DNA from: Shouchella hunanensis
GTDB taxonomy: Bacteria; Bacillota; Bacilli; Bacillales; Bacillaceae_D
Reading direction: 5' to 3'
NCBI RefSeq assembly: GCF_028735875.1
Contig: NZ_CP117834.1
Coordinates: forward strand, 1,104,001-1,168,000
Length of the DNA: 64,000 nt
Shown: positions 33,405 through 41,921 of the stretch, in pieces
Layout: each line of letters begins with the position of its first letter
Numbering within the stretch: position 1 is the stretch's first letter
Made by a program: the position numbers and the translations under genes
The notes under the pieces: generated by a model
Seen by the model: only the letters and a program-made list of their open reading frames with translations
The model's database searches: none
Told to the model about the DNA's origin: nothing

Positions 33405-34580
33405 ATGTTACGTTTGATGAATAATCGCCGCATAGTATTAACCATTTTTATGCTAGGTACTTTTGCTATAGGGATGACGGAATATGTCGTCACTGGTTTA
33501 TTAACCGAATTTGCACGTGATCTCGATGTCGCTGTGTCCACAACTGGATTATTGCTAAGTGTATATGCGATTAGCGTAGCTGTCTTTGGACCTCTCTTGC
33601 GCATCATTACAATTAAGTATCCACCAAAACCATTGCTTATAGGGCTGACTGCGCTTTTTGTTATTAGTAATATCATCGCCGCAACAGCGCCTACTTTTGA
33701 GATATTGCTACTATCACGGTTACTGTCCGCTACTATGCATGCGCCATTTTTCGGCCTTGCCATGATGATGGCTATTAACATGTCACTACCTGAAAGACGA
33801 ACACAAGCTATCGCCATTGTACAAGGAGGTTTAACCATTGCGATTATGATCGGTGTTCCCTTTGGCTCCTTTATTGGTGGAATAGTAGACTGGCGCTTAG
33901 TGTTTTGGTTTTTAGTATTATTAGGGGCACTCGTTTTAATTGGATTACTTCTATTTGTCCCGAATGAAAAACAAACTGTAGCACCTAATTTAAAATCAGA
34001 GTTACAAGCATTAGCGAACAAAAATGTCTTGTGGGTCCTTGCCATCATCGTCTTCGGCTTCTCCGGTGTCTTTACGGCTTATACGTTCAAAGAGCCGATG
34101 TTACGGGAATTTGCAGGGTTTGGTGTTCCTGGTGTGACACTTGGACTATTCTTTTTCGGTCTCGGTGCCGTAATCGGTAACTTCACATCTGGTCGTGTGC
34201 CTCCACGCTTATTAACAAAAACATTAATGGCTTCTTTAGTGGCACTCGCACTCGTTTTATTTACCTTTACATTCCTTCTGCAAAGTCCCGTGCTTGCAAT
34301 TGTAAGCTGCTTTTTATTCGGGGCCGGAACGTTTGGAACGACACCATTACTAAACGCAAAAGTGATTTTAGCAGCAAAAGAAGCACCGATGCTTTCAGGA
34401 ACAATTGCTGCATCTATTTTTAATGTTGCTAATGCTCTTGGTGCTAGCCTTGGTACAATCTTCCTCAATATGGGGTTCAGCTTTACGATGATTACATTTG
34501 TGGCAGGTGGGATTATCCTATTTGGACTTGTGTTAACCATCATTACAAGTAAAGTGGAAGATAAAGCATTATACGAATGA
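33405..34580 (+). CDS. MFS transporter, DHA1 (AraJ/YdhP-like) family
   Basis: 391-residue 12-helix transporter. The start FAIGMTEYVVTGLLTE and the loop INMSLPERRTQAIAIVQGG are typical of the DHA1 drug/sugar-efflux proteins such as AraJ, YdhP and PbuE. It probably exports a sugar, purine analogue or drug. GAGGGAGGAG precedes the ATG. It is a single gene, followed by a terminator. Confidence 0.9.
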   Translation: MLRLMNNRRIVLTIFMLGTFAIGMTEYVVTGLLTEFARDLDVAVSTTGLLLSVYAISVAVFGPLLRIITIKYPPKPLLIGLTALFVISNIIAATAPTFEILLLSRLLSATMHAPFFGLAMMMAINMSLPERRTQAIAIVQGGLTIAIMIGVPFGSFIGGIVDWRLVFWFLVLLGALVLIGLLLFVPNEKQTVAPNLKSELQALANKNVLWVLAIIVFGFSGVFTAYTFKEPMLREFAGFGVPGVTLGLFFFGLGAVIGNFTSGRVPPRLLTKTLMASLVALALVLFTFTFLLQSPVLAIVSCFLFGAGTFGTTPLLNAKVILAAKEAPMLSGTIAASIFNVANALGASLGTIFLNMGFSFTMITFVAGGIILFGLVLTIITSKVEDKALYE

Positions 34581-34583
34581 ATA

Positions 34584-34617
34584 AAAGGCTTACTGCCTAT
34601 CAGTAAGCCTTTTTACT
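34584..34617 (+). terminator. Terminator of the DHA1 MFS gene
   Basis: AAAGGCTTACTG pairs with CAGTAAGCCTTT around 5 nt, followed by TTT. Confidence 0.88.
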
Positions 34618-34647
34618 AGCAACTCGATATGAATGCACATCATAAAT

Positions 34648-34677
34648 AAAAAGGCATCGTCCCAAAATCGATGCCTG
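34648..34677 (-). terminator. Terminator of the TRAP transporter operon
   Basis: On the minus strand GGCATCG pairs with CGATGCC around a 9-nt loop and runs into TTTTT. It lies directly downstream of the TRAP permease stop codon. Confidence 0.8.
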
Positions 34678-34682
34678 CTCTT

Positions 34683-36560
34683 TTACACTTCAATAGAGTT
34701 TTCTTTCCTATCGTTTTTTTTATCAATAACAAAAGCCAGCCCAATTAACCCTATTGCTAACGCTCCTAAGGTCACCCCACCAAACATAAGCAAGATCGCC
34801 GCAAGAAGAAAAATCCCTCTGTTTAACCAAGACCATCTTCTTACTAAATAGCCTTCTATACTAGCAACCCAACAACAGACTCCAATCAGAGAAGTAATCG
34901 AACTTACTACAATTTCGCTAGCGGATCCCTGAAGAAGTAGAGCTGGTGAAAAAACAAACATAAATGGGATGATATAGGCTAATAACCCCAATTTAAAGGC
35001 CTCAATAGAGGTTTGATTAGCATCTGCACGTGCTAAAGCGGCTGCTGTAAAAGCTGTAATGGCTACAGGAGGAGTCAAAGCAGCCAAAGTCGAATAATAA
35101 AAAATGAACATATGTGCAACTATAGGTGGTATTCCTAATTGAACAAGTGGCGGAATAAGAATAGAGACCAAAACGACATAAACTGCTGTTGGAGGCATAC
35201 CAAACCCTAAGATAATGGTTATGAGCATAACAATAACCAAAGCAATTCCTACATTGCCTTGCGAAAAGCTAAGTAAGACAGATGAGATCGTAACCCCTAA
35301 ACCAGTAATTGATATCACACCTACAATAATACCAGCAGCAGCACAAGCAGCAGCAATAGTCATGACATTTTGTGACCCAGCTCTAAGTGAATGTGTTAAC
35401 ACACGGAAGGATGGTCGTGTCTCTTTACTTAATAAAGAGATAAGTACACCAATGACAATAGACCAAAATGCAGAATTAATCGGACTTCTTCCCATTGCAA
35501 TCATGACCAATAAAAATAAAATAGGAATCGCAAGGTGCCCTCTTTTCAACAATGTTTCTTTAATTGGTGGAAGCTGGTCTTTTGGTAAACCCCACATCTT
35601 TCTTTTATACGCAATTGAGTCTATTCTTAACAGCAGTGATACGTAAAATAATACAGCTGGAATAATTGCAGCCAATGCAATTTGTTGATAAGGCATCCCC
35701 AAATAGTCTGCCATAATAAAAGCTGCAGCTCCCATTATTGGAGGCGTAATCATCCCTCCCGTTGAGGAAACGGCTTCAATGGCTCCCGCCTGATAACCTT
35801 TAAATCCTATTTTTTTCATGAGGGGAATGGTGAAATTTCCAGTTGTAGCCGCATTTGCGACTGGAGATCCAGACAGCATCCCCATCAAAGCACTAGCAAA
35901 AATAGCCGTTTTAGCAGGTCCACCTCGAAAGCGTCCCGTCAATGAGAACGACATATCAATAAACCATTTCCCACCACCAAGTTTTTCAAGAAACGATCCA
36001 AATAAAACAAAAATGATGATAAATGTAGCTGAAATTCCCATTGGAACTCCAAAGATACCTTCAGACCCTAAATACAAAAAAGTTGACAGTCTTTCTATTG
36101 ACTGACCTCTGTGATCGAACGGCTCTGGAAAATATGGTCCTAATAGCGCATACGCTAGAAATGCTAGAGTAATAAGCATTAAAACTTTCCCAGCTGACCT
36201 TCTCGCAGCTTCCAGCACGACCACTATCATTGTGATTGCCATTAACAAATCAAAGATGGTATTCGTTCCCACAGTCAGAACCCTTTGCTCCCAAACAATG
36301 AGTAAATAAACACCACTTATGCTCGCCATCATAATAAATAAAAAAGTCACTGTTTCACTTATGGTTTGTTGCACTTTAGAAAGCTCTTTCTTTGGCTCGT
36401 ACATAAGAAATAGACTTACAGACATCAAAAGCCAATGTATACCCCTTTGATCCATTGCAGAAAGCATGCCAAAACCAGCAGTATATAAAGCAAACAATCC
36501 ATTCACAATAAGTATGATTGCACCCAGCCGAAATCGTTGTTTTAAGATTATCTCTGCCAC
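34683..36560 (-). CDS. TRAP transporter fused permease (DctQM type)
   Basis: 625-residue membrane protein with about 16-18 hydrophobic helices, the fusion of small (DctQ) and large (DctM) TRAP permeases usual for TAXI systems. DctM-like motifs include GSFLEKLGGGKWFID, SGSPVANAATTGNFTIP, STGGMITPPIMGAAAF and GMPPTAVYVVL. It drives sodium- or proton-coupled uptake of an organic acid handed over by the TAXI binding protein encoded just upstream in the operon. It is the last gene of the dapA-lacI-TAXI-TRAP transcript. Confidence 0.93.
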   Translation of the reverse strand: MAEIILKQRFRLGAIILIVNGLFALYTAGFGMLSAMDQRGIHWLLMSVSLFLMYEPKKELSKVQQTISETVTFLFIMMASISGVYLLIVWEQRVLTVGTNTIFDLLMAITMIVVVLEAARRSAGKVLMLITLAFLAYALLGPYFPEPFDHRGQSIERLSTFLYLGSEGIFGVPMGISATFIIIFVLFGSFLEKLGGGKWFIDMSFSLTGRFRGGPAKTAIFASALMGMLSGSPVANAATTGNFTIPLMKKIGFKGYQAGAIEAVSSTGGMITPPIMGAAAFIMADYLGMPYQQIALAAIIPAVLFYVSLLLRIDSIAYKRKMWGLPKDQLPPIKETLLKRGHLAIPILFLLVMIAMGRSPINSAFWSIVIGVLISLLSKETRPSFRVLTHSLRAGSQNVMTIAAACAAAGIIVGVISITGLGVTISSVLLSFSQGNVGIALVIVMLITIILGFGMPPTAVYVVLVSILIPPLVQLGIPPIVAHMFIFYYSTLAALTPPVAITAFTAAALARADANQTSIEAFKLGLLAYIIPFMFVFSPALLLQGSASEIVVSSITSLIGVCCWVASIEGYLVRRWSWLNRGIFLLAAILLMFGGVTLGALAIGLIGLAFVIDKKNDRKENSIEV

Positions 36561-36594
36561 AGCTCATTCTCCTCTCACATTTCGGTTTAAGGAT

Positions 36595-37548
36595 TCAGTT
36601 TAGTAATCCAGATTCCTCAAAATATTTTTCTGCTCCTGGATGCAAGGGAATGGGAAGATTATTCGTTGCAGATTCAAGACTTAATTCCCTGGCTGATGGA
36701 TGAGAATCCTGTATCATTTCTATATTTGAAAAGAAATCTCTCGTCATTTGATATACCGTGTCCTCATCTACTTCTGCATTTACGATAACCATATTGGATA
36801 TATTCACAGTGGTAATATCATTGTCTGTCCCATAAAGATCCGACGGAATTTTAATTTCTTCCAGATAAGGGAATGTATCAAGAAGCTCGTCCATTTCATT
36901 CTCCATAGAAAGAATCCTGAAATTAGAAACTGTCGCAGCTAGTTCAACAATAGCGGAAGCTGGTATAGCAGACTGTACAATCATAGCGTCTGTTGTGTGA
37001 TCACTTAGCATTCCCACCCCTTCACTGTATGACACGTACGTTCCATTAACATCGTTTAACTGAAGTCCATAGACACTCATAATGTCTGCAACGACATTTG
37101 TTGCCCCACCTCCAGCTGGACCTAATACAATATTTTTCCCTTTTAAATCTTCCACACTATAAATATCAGAATTGCCTGACACTAAAATGTGAAATACACC
37201 TTTAGATAATCCGCCGAACATGCTCCTTATATTCGTATTTTCCCTTTGATAAGGAGCTTCTCCATGATAACCTGCATACACTAAAGCAGTTTGACTTATA
37301 GCTATTTCCAACTCTCCTTTGTCAACTAAATCTACATTTTCTAGTGCTCCACCTGTCACCTCGGCAGATGACCTACTATCAGAATTAGATGAAATAATGT
37401 CGGCCATTGAAATTCCGATGGGATAATAGGCACCCCCGGTAGCTGCTGTTCCAACATTAATATAGGTTTTAGCCTCCCCTTTTGAGCAAGCGCTTACAAA
37501 AATAAGAAGGGAAATTGCTACAACAATTCCCCTGAGTTGTCTGTTCAT
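36595..37548 (-). CDS. TAXI family TRAP transporter substrate-binding lipoprotein
   Basis: 317-residue extracytoplasmic receptor. The start MNRQLRG at 37548 follows GGAGG by 9 bases, and the signal peptide ends in lipobox VSAC. The TAXI signature is clear: INVGTAATGGAYYPIGISMA, VTGGALENVDLV and VLGPAGGGATNVVADIM. Known TAXI receptors bind glutamate, 2-oxoglutarate or similar acids; the ligand here is unknown. It works with the fused permease encoded 34 bp downstream. An in-frame upstream extension overlaps the lacI gene and lacks protein character. Confidence 0.93.
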   Translation of the reverse strand: MNRQLRGIVVAISLLIFVSACSKGEAKTYINVGTAATGGAYYPIGISMADIISSNSDSRSSAEVTGGALENVDLVDKGELEIAISQTALVYAGYHGEAPYQRENTNIRSMFGGLSKGVFHILVSGNSDIYSVEDLKGKNIVLGPAGGGATNVVADIMSVYGLQLNDVNGTYVSYSEGVGMLSDHTTDAMIVQSAIPASAIVELAATVSNFRILSMENEMDELLDTFPYLEEIKIPSDLYGTDNDITTVNISNMVIVNAEVDEDTVYQMTRDFFSNIEMIQDSHPSARELSLESATNNLPIPLHPGAEKYFEESGLLN

Positions 37549-37573
37549 TTTGTTTGACCTCCAGTACATGTCA

Positions 37574-38572
37574 TTACTTGAGCTCTTTAACAGATTGACG
37601 TTCAACTAAATCCATTTGGAACAACCGTTTCTTTTTCCTGAGATTACTTCCATTTATTTTTGATATGAGCATCTGTGCAGATGTCGTCCCTAACTTTAAT
37701 AGGTTCGTGTGCATTGTAGTTAATGTCGGATTTGTGAAGCTTGAGAATGGCACATCACCAAATCCAATGATTGACAGATCTTCCGGAATACGAATACCAT
37801 GTTCATTCGCTGCTTTCATTACACCGAATGCAAGATAATCTGAAGAGCAAACAATAGCCGTTGGTAGATTACTAGCATCGTTAATCCTCTGAATAAAGTG
37901 ATTGTAGCTCGCCACTGAATCATATTCAGGAACCTCTATTATTGAATGGGGATCCAGCGAATGAGCTTTCATCGCCTGTTCGTATCCTTCTAAACAAAGA
38001 CGACTTTTAAAAGCGGTTTTTGGACCATTTACTAATTCAATCTCTTTATGTCCCTTCGATACCAGATACTGAACCGCCGAAGCAATTCCTCCACTGTCAT
38101 CTGGACAAACGTTAGGAAAATCTTCCTCTTCATAACTCCCAACAATAATAGTGGGAATTCGCGATTCTCGCAATTGCACTAGTAGAGAGTCATCTTCTCT
38201 AACTGCGAAAAGTAAGATGCCATCTACCACATGATTTTCAACTAGATATTGCTGATGCTGATAGGTAAATGACGAAATCATATTGTATTGGTTTTTATCC
38301 AATACGTTCGAAATCCCCTCAAAAATTCTTGTAAAGAAAGGATTTCCTAGAACCGTGTTTCCTTCTCTCGGAGAAACGATACCAATATTGTGCGTCTGTT
38401 GGCTAGCCAACCCCCTCGCACTCATATTTGGCCGATACCCCATCTCAGCAATAATTTTTTTTATTTTCTCAGTTGTTTCCACCCCTACCCCGGGTTTACC
38501 AGATATAGCTCTAGAAACCGTGGCAGTTGACACGTTTGCGGCTTTTGCAACATCTTTAATGCGAATTCCCAT
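37574..38572 (-). CDS. LacI family transcriptional regulator
   Basis: 332-residue repressor. The N-terminal helix-turn-helix is IKDVAKAANVSTATVSRAIS and the hinge helix is YRPNMSARGLAS. The periplasmic-binding-like effector domain follows (VDGILLFAV, CPDDSGGIASAV, IIGFGDVPFSSF). The ATG at 38572 follows GGAG by 9 bases. The gene lies between the DapA-family and TAXI genes of the same operon, so it probably represses its own operon through the tandem operator at 39571-39605 and responds to the imported acid or a derivative. Confidence 0.92.
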   Translation of the reverse strand: MGIRIKDVAKAANVSTATVSRAISGKPGVGVETTEKIKKIIAEMGYRPNMSARGLASQQTHNIGIVSPREGNTVLGNPFFTRIFEGISNVLDKNQYNMISSFTYQHQQYLVENHVVDGILLFAVREDDSLLVQLRESRIPTIIVGSYEEEDFPNVCPDDSGGIASAVQYLVSKGHKEIELVNGPKTAFKSRLCLEGYEQAMKAHSLDPHSIIEVPEYDSVASYNHFIQRINDASNLPTAIVCSSDYLAFGVMKAANEHGIRIPEDLSIIGFGDVPFSSFTNPTLTTMHTNLLKLGTTSAQMLISKINGSNLRKKKRLFQMDLVERQSVKELK

Positions 38573-38591
38573 GGTATAACACTCCATTTGT

Positions 38592-39518
38592 TTAAACTAA
38601 GAGGTTCACCTTATCAAGCCCCTGTTTAATCTCTTCTTTTTCTTTTGTCGATAGTGGTATAACAGGTGGTCTTGCAAGCGCACTCGGTACTAAACCTCTC
38701 TGATACATTGCTTCTTTCATTCTAGCATGTGCCGTCGAGGATGGTTCACCCATTTTATAAACAGCCTGTTTTAACTCATAGATTTCATCGTATACCGCTT
38801 GAGCCTTAATAAGGTCCTGCTCCTCCACTGCCTTGACTAAAGAAACAATTAGATCAGGAACAAAACATCCAAACCCAACCAGTGCACCATCGATTCCTTG
38901 TACGAGAGTTGGAAGTAGATATTCATCGTGACAAGTTAAAATCGAAATGTCTGGCGCATGTTTTTTAAGTGCTCTTACATCTACTTCGTACTGCGCAATA
39001 TCGCGGGTACCAATTTTCACAGCTTCAACATTTGGAATATTCACCATTTCCAAAAGTTGATCCGTTGTGTACGTTGCTTTCGTCCAATTAGGGTATTGAT
39101 GAACAACAATTGAGATATCAACAGATGCGGCTACATCTTTGAAGAATTGAACTGTTGATTCTGGCTGCATGCCAAAACGCAACCACGAATGTGGGGGCAT
39201 TAAAAGGATTCCTTCTCCACCCGCCTCTTCAATTGCTTTTGCATGTTCAACAGCCTCTAACGTTCCCTCTGCAGACAAGCCTGAAATAACAGGAACTTTT
39301 CCATTTAACTCTTCAACAGCAATTCTTACAGCCTCTGCCCGTTCATGTGGCAACAACGAGTTAATTTCTCCTGTATGTCCATTTACAACGATACCAGAAA
39401 TGCCATCATGACTGGCAACCCAACTGACTAATTTTCTAAATCCTGCCTCATCGATACTGTAATCATCTTTAAAAGGTAACAATACTGCCGGGTAAACTCC
39501 ATTCCACTTTTTTCCCAT
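38592..39518 (-). CDS. DapA/NAL superfamily lyase (class I aldolase or dehydratase)
   Basis: 308-residue TIM-barrel enzyme of the dihydrodipicolinate synthase/N-acetylneuraminate lyase superfamily. Schiff-base Lys168 lies in EAVKIGT, the active-site Tyr142 in VVHQYPNW, and the carboxylate-binding loop is NGHTGE in place of the GTTGE of true DapA. It is first in an operon with a TRAP-TAXI importer and LacI regulator, so it is a catabolic aldolase or dehydratase acting on a 2-keto acid, not the lysine-pathway enzyme. The substrate is unknown: a 2-keto-3-deoxy-aldonate or hydroxy-oxoglutarate-like compound is plausible. Confidence 0.88.
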   Translation of the reverse strand: MGKKWNGVYPAVLLPFKDDYSIDEAGFRKLVSWVASHDGISGIVVNGHTGEINSLLPHERAEAVRIAVEELNGKVPVISGLSAEGTLEAVEHAKAIEEAGGEGILLMPPHSWLRFGMQPESTVQFFKDVAASVDISIVVHQYPNWTKATYTTDQLLEMVNIPNVEAVKIGTRDIAQYEVDVRALKKHAPDISILTCHDEYLLPTLVQGIDGALVGFGCFVPDLIVSLVKAVEEQDLIKAQAVYDEIYELKQAVYKMGEPSSTAHARMKEAMYQRGLVPSALARPPVIPLSTKEKEEIKQGLDKVNLLV

Positions 39519-39570
39519 TGTTTCACTTCACCTCATCATTAGATTATGATCGTACAAGTTCATGCAGATA

Positions 39571-39605
39571 TTAACGTAAGCGGTTAACGTAAGCGGTTAC
39601 GTTAA
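39571..39605. promoter_or_regulatory. Tandem LacI-type operator
   Basis: Two exact 13-bp repeats TTAACGTAAGCGG (39571-39583 and 39584-39596) are followed by TTACGTTAA. The second repeat plus the tail makes a perfect inverted repeat, TTAACGTAA-GCGG-TTACGTTAA. Each unit contains GTAAGCGGTTAC-like LacI/CcpA-type sequence with a central CG. It starts 5 bp after the -10 box of the operon promoter. Confidence 0.8.
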
Positions 39606-39609
39606 GGCA

Positions 39610-39638
39610 ATCGTAATGCACATTGATCAATTCGTCAA
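39610..39638 (-). promoter_or_regulatory. Sigma-A promoter of the dapA-lacI-TAXI-TRAP operon
   Basis: On the minus strand TTGACG, exactly 17 bp and TACGAT. Transcription would start inside the tandem operator just downstream, the classic position for repression by a LacI protein. The remaining gap to the plus-strand lipoprotein gene shows no gene. Confidence 0.7.
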
Positions 39639-39800
39639 TAGAAAGTTTTAAATTGTCAGAAATTTAACTCTCAAAAAAAATGCAGATACTACCTATCTAT
39701 TCGCCATTTTCCTAGTAAAAGAGGGGAATCCACCTTATTTATAGAAGGAAGTACGTTGTGAAAAAGAACTTGTCTAGAGCACGACATTGGAGGCATAAAA

Positions 39801-40424
39801 ATGAAGAAAGGTTGCACAATCTGTTTTGTTGGATTAGGTTTATTGTTTAGTGCTTGTTCACAGGATAGCGAAACTCATCTTGCTAACAACGAAATCGAAG
39901 AAAGAATTCATTTAGAGGAAATTGTGGTTCCGACTGATATTTTCATTTCAGACACTGTCGCCACGGAACTAACAGAAGATGAACTCAACGCTAGTATCGA
40001 ATTCTATTTAAATGCTTGCGGTGATTTATATGCAGTGATGGATCAATTCGAGAATGCTACCGATTCAGGCGTCCTTCTTACAGAAGAAGAAACGAAACTA
40101 CTAGCAGAAACTCTTACATTGTTATACGACAATGACAAAAATTTCTCAGCATACATCGGAGAAAATACTGTACCTGCTAGCTATGAAGAAAATGTAGAGC
40201 TCATTCAACAATATGTAACAGGGCTTAACCAATTTCTTTATCATTTTGATGAAAAAATAGGTCGTTTTGAAGATGCTGTTGAGAATTTAATAGGCGGAGT
40301 GATTCGACTAGAAGATTTTATGCTCGTAGGCGACCTTCCCAGCAATGTGAACGGAAAAGCACAACAAAAAATTGAGAATTTCCTCAAGGAAAAAGGAATC
40401 TCCACTCATTTATTCGATCAATAA
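39801..40424 (+). CDS. NDxxF-motif-type lipoprotein
   Basis: 207-residue lipoprotein with signal peptide and lipobox LFSAC. The acidic helical body contains TELTEDELNASIEFYLNACG, the tetrad NDKNF in LLYDNDKNFSAYI, and VNGKAQQKIENFLKEKGI at the end. These fit my recollection of the NDxxF lipoprotein family of Bacillus, which has no known function. It is monocistronic with a terminator. The lipobox and export are certain; the family call is moderate. Confidence 0.65.
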   Translation: MKKGCTICFVGLGLLFSACSQDSETHLANNEIEERIHLEEIVVPTDIFISDTVATELTEDELNASIEFYLNACGDLYAVMDQFENATDSGVLLTEEETKLLAETLTLLYDNDKNFSAYIGENTVPASYEENVELIQQYVTGLNQFLYHFDEKIGRFEDAVENLIGGVIRLEDFMLVGDLPSNVNGKAQQKIENFLKEKGISTHLFDQ

Positions 40425-40425
40425 C

Positions 40426-40462
40426 GTAGAAGCGTCCGTTCTAATCGGCGCTTCTACTTTAA
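40426..40462. terminator. Terminator between lipoprotein and HIT genes
   Basis: GTAGAAGCG pairs with CGCTTCTAC around a loop of about 14 nt, followed by TTTAATTTT. It can serve the plus-strand lipoprotein gene and overlaps the 3' end of the HIT gene. Confidence 0.7.
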
Positions 40463-40849
40463 TTTTCTTTGCATCATAGCCAATGCTTCCTCTGTCTCTC
40501 GCTTCAATGCTCCGTGCAAATAAGCTTGAGAGGTAAGATCATGATATTCTTCCAACGGTACTAAATGAACGTGAAGATGGTCAATGTCAAATCCAACAAT
40601 TGCCATACCTACTTTTTTCGGGTTTAATGTGCTTTGAAGATGTCGGCTTCGTTCCCTTACGACTTTCATTAAGTGGATATACGAGTCGGTCTCTAGTTGA
40701 TGGATATCTGTCACATGTTTCTTCGGGATTACGAGGGTATGGCCTGGACGAATCGGGTATATATCAAGTATCGCCAGGCAATGCTCATCTTCATAAACGA
40801 TTTTAGCATCCTGACGGCTCTGACTGATTTCACAAAAAAGACAGTTCAT
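40454..40849 (-). CDS. HIT family protein
   Basis: 131-residue histidine-triad nucleotide hydrolase or transferase. The zinc-type N-terminal CxxC (CLFC), the middle YPIRPGHTLVIPKKHV and the catalytic triad HLHVHLVP are all present. It likely hydrolyses adenosine phosphoramidates or dinucleoside polyphosphates. It is a single gene. Confidence 0.9.
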   Translation of the reverse strand: MNCLFCEISQSRQDAKIVYEDEHCLAILDIYPIRPGHTLVIPKKHVTDIHQLETDSYIHLMKVVRERSRHLQSTLNPKKVGMAIVGFDIDHLHVHLVPLEEYHDLTSQAYLHGALKRETEEALAMMQRKLK

Positions 40850-40961
40850 TGAATAGGCACCTCTTTCATTTCATCTGTCCTGTTTCTAATCACCTATACG
40901 TTCATGGTAAACTAAACCATATATACAATGGTCAAACACAGCTAGAAAGGGAGTTTTTGCG

Positions 40962-41450
40962 ATGACTGAACATCCATCTATTCAAGAAATGTGGAACGCT
41001 TTTACATCTCAACACCCTACGTTCACTCATTCTACTTACACAGCGTGGGCTTTTGGGGATGGTACAAAAGAGATGGCAGATGACTTATGCAAACTTGTAT
41101 TGGAAGGAAAGAAGCAAGGTACTTCCTCTTATTATGCAGCCTATGAAAAAGAAAATGAACTTTTACCATTCGAAGGGCAATGGAACATTATTTTAGATGG
41201 AGACGGTATTGCTCAAGCCATTATGCAAACCATTAAAGTGGATGTTCTTCCTTATAACGAAATAACGGAGAGACACGCCTATGCGGAAGGCGAAGGCGAT
41301 CAAACCCTTTCCTACTGGAAACAAGTCCATGACCCATTCTTTTCTCAGTTGGCACCTACGTTAGGGCTAACGTTTCAAGAAAAAGATTTAGTTGTATACG
41401 AATGGCTAAAGCTCGTGTATAGAAAGGAAGCAAAGGAGGTTTCCGCTTAA
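40962..41450 (+). CDS. ASCH domain protein (YhfF-like)
   Basis: 162-residue protein with a complete ASCH domain, a PUA-related fold that binds RNA or nucleotides. Diagnostic stretches are WAFGDGTKEMADDLCKLVLE, GKKQGTSS, GDGIAQAIMQTIKVDVLPY and the C-terminal DLVVYEWLKLVY. Function is unknown; some relatives hydrolyse acetylated cytidines. It is followed by a GNAT gene 3 bp later, so the two form an operon. AAAGGGAG precedes the ATG. Confidence 0.82.
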   Translation: MTEHPSIQEMWNAFTSQHPTFTHSTYTAWAFGDGTKEMADDLCKLVLEGKKQGTSSYYAAYEKENELLPFEGQWNIILDGDGIAQAIMQTIKVDVLPYNEITERHAYAEGEGDQTLSYWKQVHDPFFSQLAPTLGLTFQEKDLVVYEWLKLVYRKEAKEVSA

Positions 41451-41453
41451 AAA

Positions 41454-41894
41454 ATGTTCATGTTGAGTCAAAGTAGCTACTCAGATAAAGCCTATTTAGC
41501 ACAGTTAAGAATGAATGTTTTAAAAGCGGATTTTGATCGCCATCAGCTTCCTTACGAACGCGTTTCTAAACGCTTTGAAGAGAATTTCCAGCCTGAACAC
41601 ATTTACTTAATTAATGTGGACGAGGTAGGCACAATCGGATGCATTGGCATCGTTGAGCACAAGGATCTTGTTGAATTGAAGAACTTTTATATTGAACCGT
41701 CGTTTCAAGGGAACGGTGTGGGTCGTACTGTTTTTCAGCATGTTGTGGAGCAATACAAAGAAAAACGTGAGATTTCGTTAAAAATTTTTAAAGGCAGTCG
41801 AGCTAAAACGTTCTATGAATCGTTTGGCTTCACAGTCAAAGAGCAAAATGAGCGAGTTGAAACGATGTCTTTAAATCAAAGAGTACACACGTAA
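41454..41894 (+). CDS. GNAT family N-acetyltransferase
   Basis: 146-residue acetyltransferase. The acetyl-CoA pyrophosphate loop is PSFQGNGVGRTVF and the C-terminal strand is KTFYESFGFTVKEQ. The substrate is unknown. AAAGGAGGT lies within the end of the upstream ASCH gene, showing translational coupling. The stop codon sits in a palindrome shared with the convergent flavin oxidoreductase gene. Confidence 0.85.
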   Translation: MFMLSQSSYSDKAYLAQLRMNVLKADFDRHQLPYERVSKRFEENFQPEHIYLINVDEVGTIGCIGIVEHKDLVELKNFYIEPSFQGNGVGRTVFQHVVEQYKEKREISLKIFKGSRAKTFYESFGFTVKEQNERVETMSLNQRVHT

Positions 41895-41921
41895 GAAGAA
41901 GGTATGACAACCTTCTTCTTA
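41892..41921. terminator. Palindrome holding both convergent stop codons
   Basis: TAAGAAGAAGGT and ACCTTCTTCTTA form a perfect 12-bp stem with a 6-nt loop. The outer TAA on each strand is the stop codon of the GNAT gene and of the flavin oxidoreductase gene. It probably terminates both. Confidence 0.6.

Noticed and set aside
33356-34048. 230-residue minus-strand frame
   Set aside because: It lies entirely antisense to the DHA1 MFS gene, has low-complexity Ile/Thr/Asn-rich content mirroring membrane codons, and has no ribosome binding site.
39571-39605. Short direct repeats as a CRISPR array
   Set aside because: Only two adjacent copies without spacers, located at a promoter; they fit an operator.
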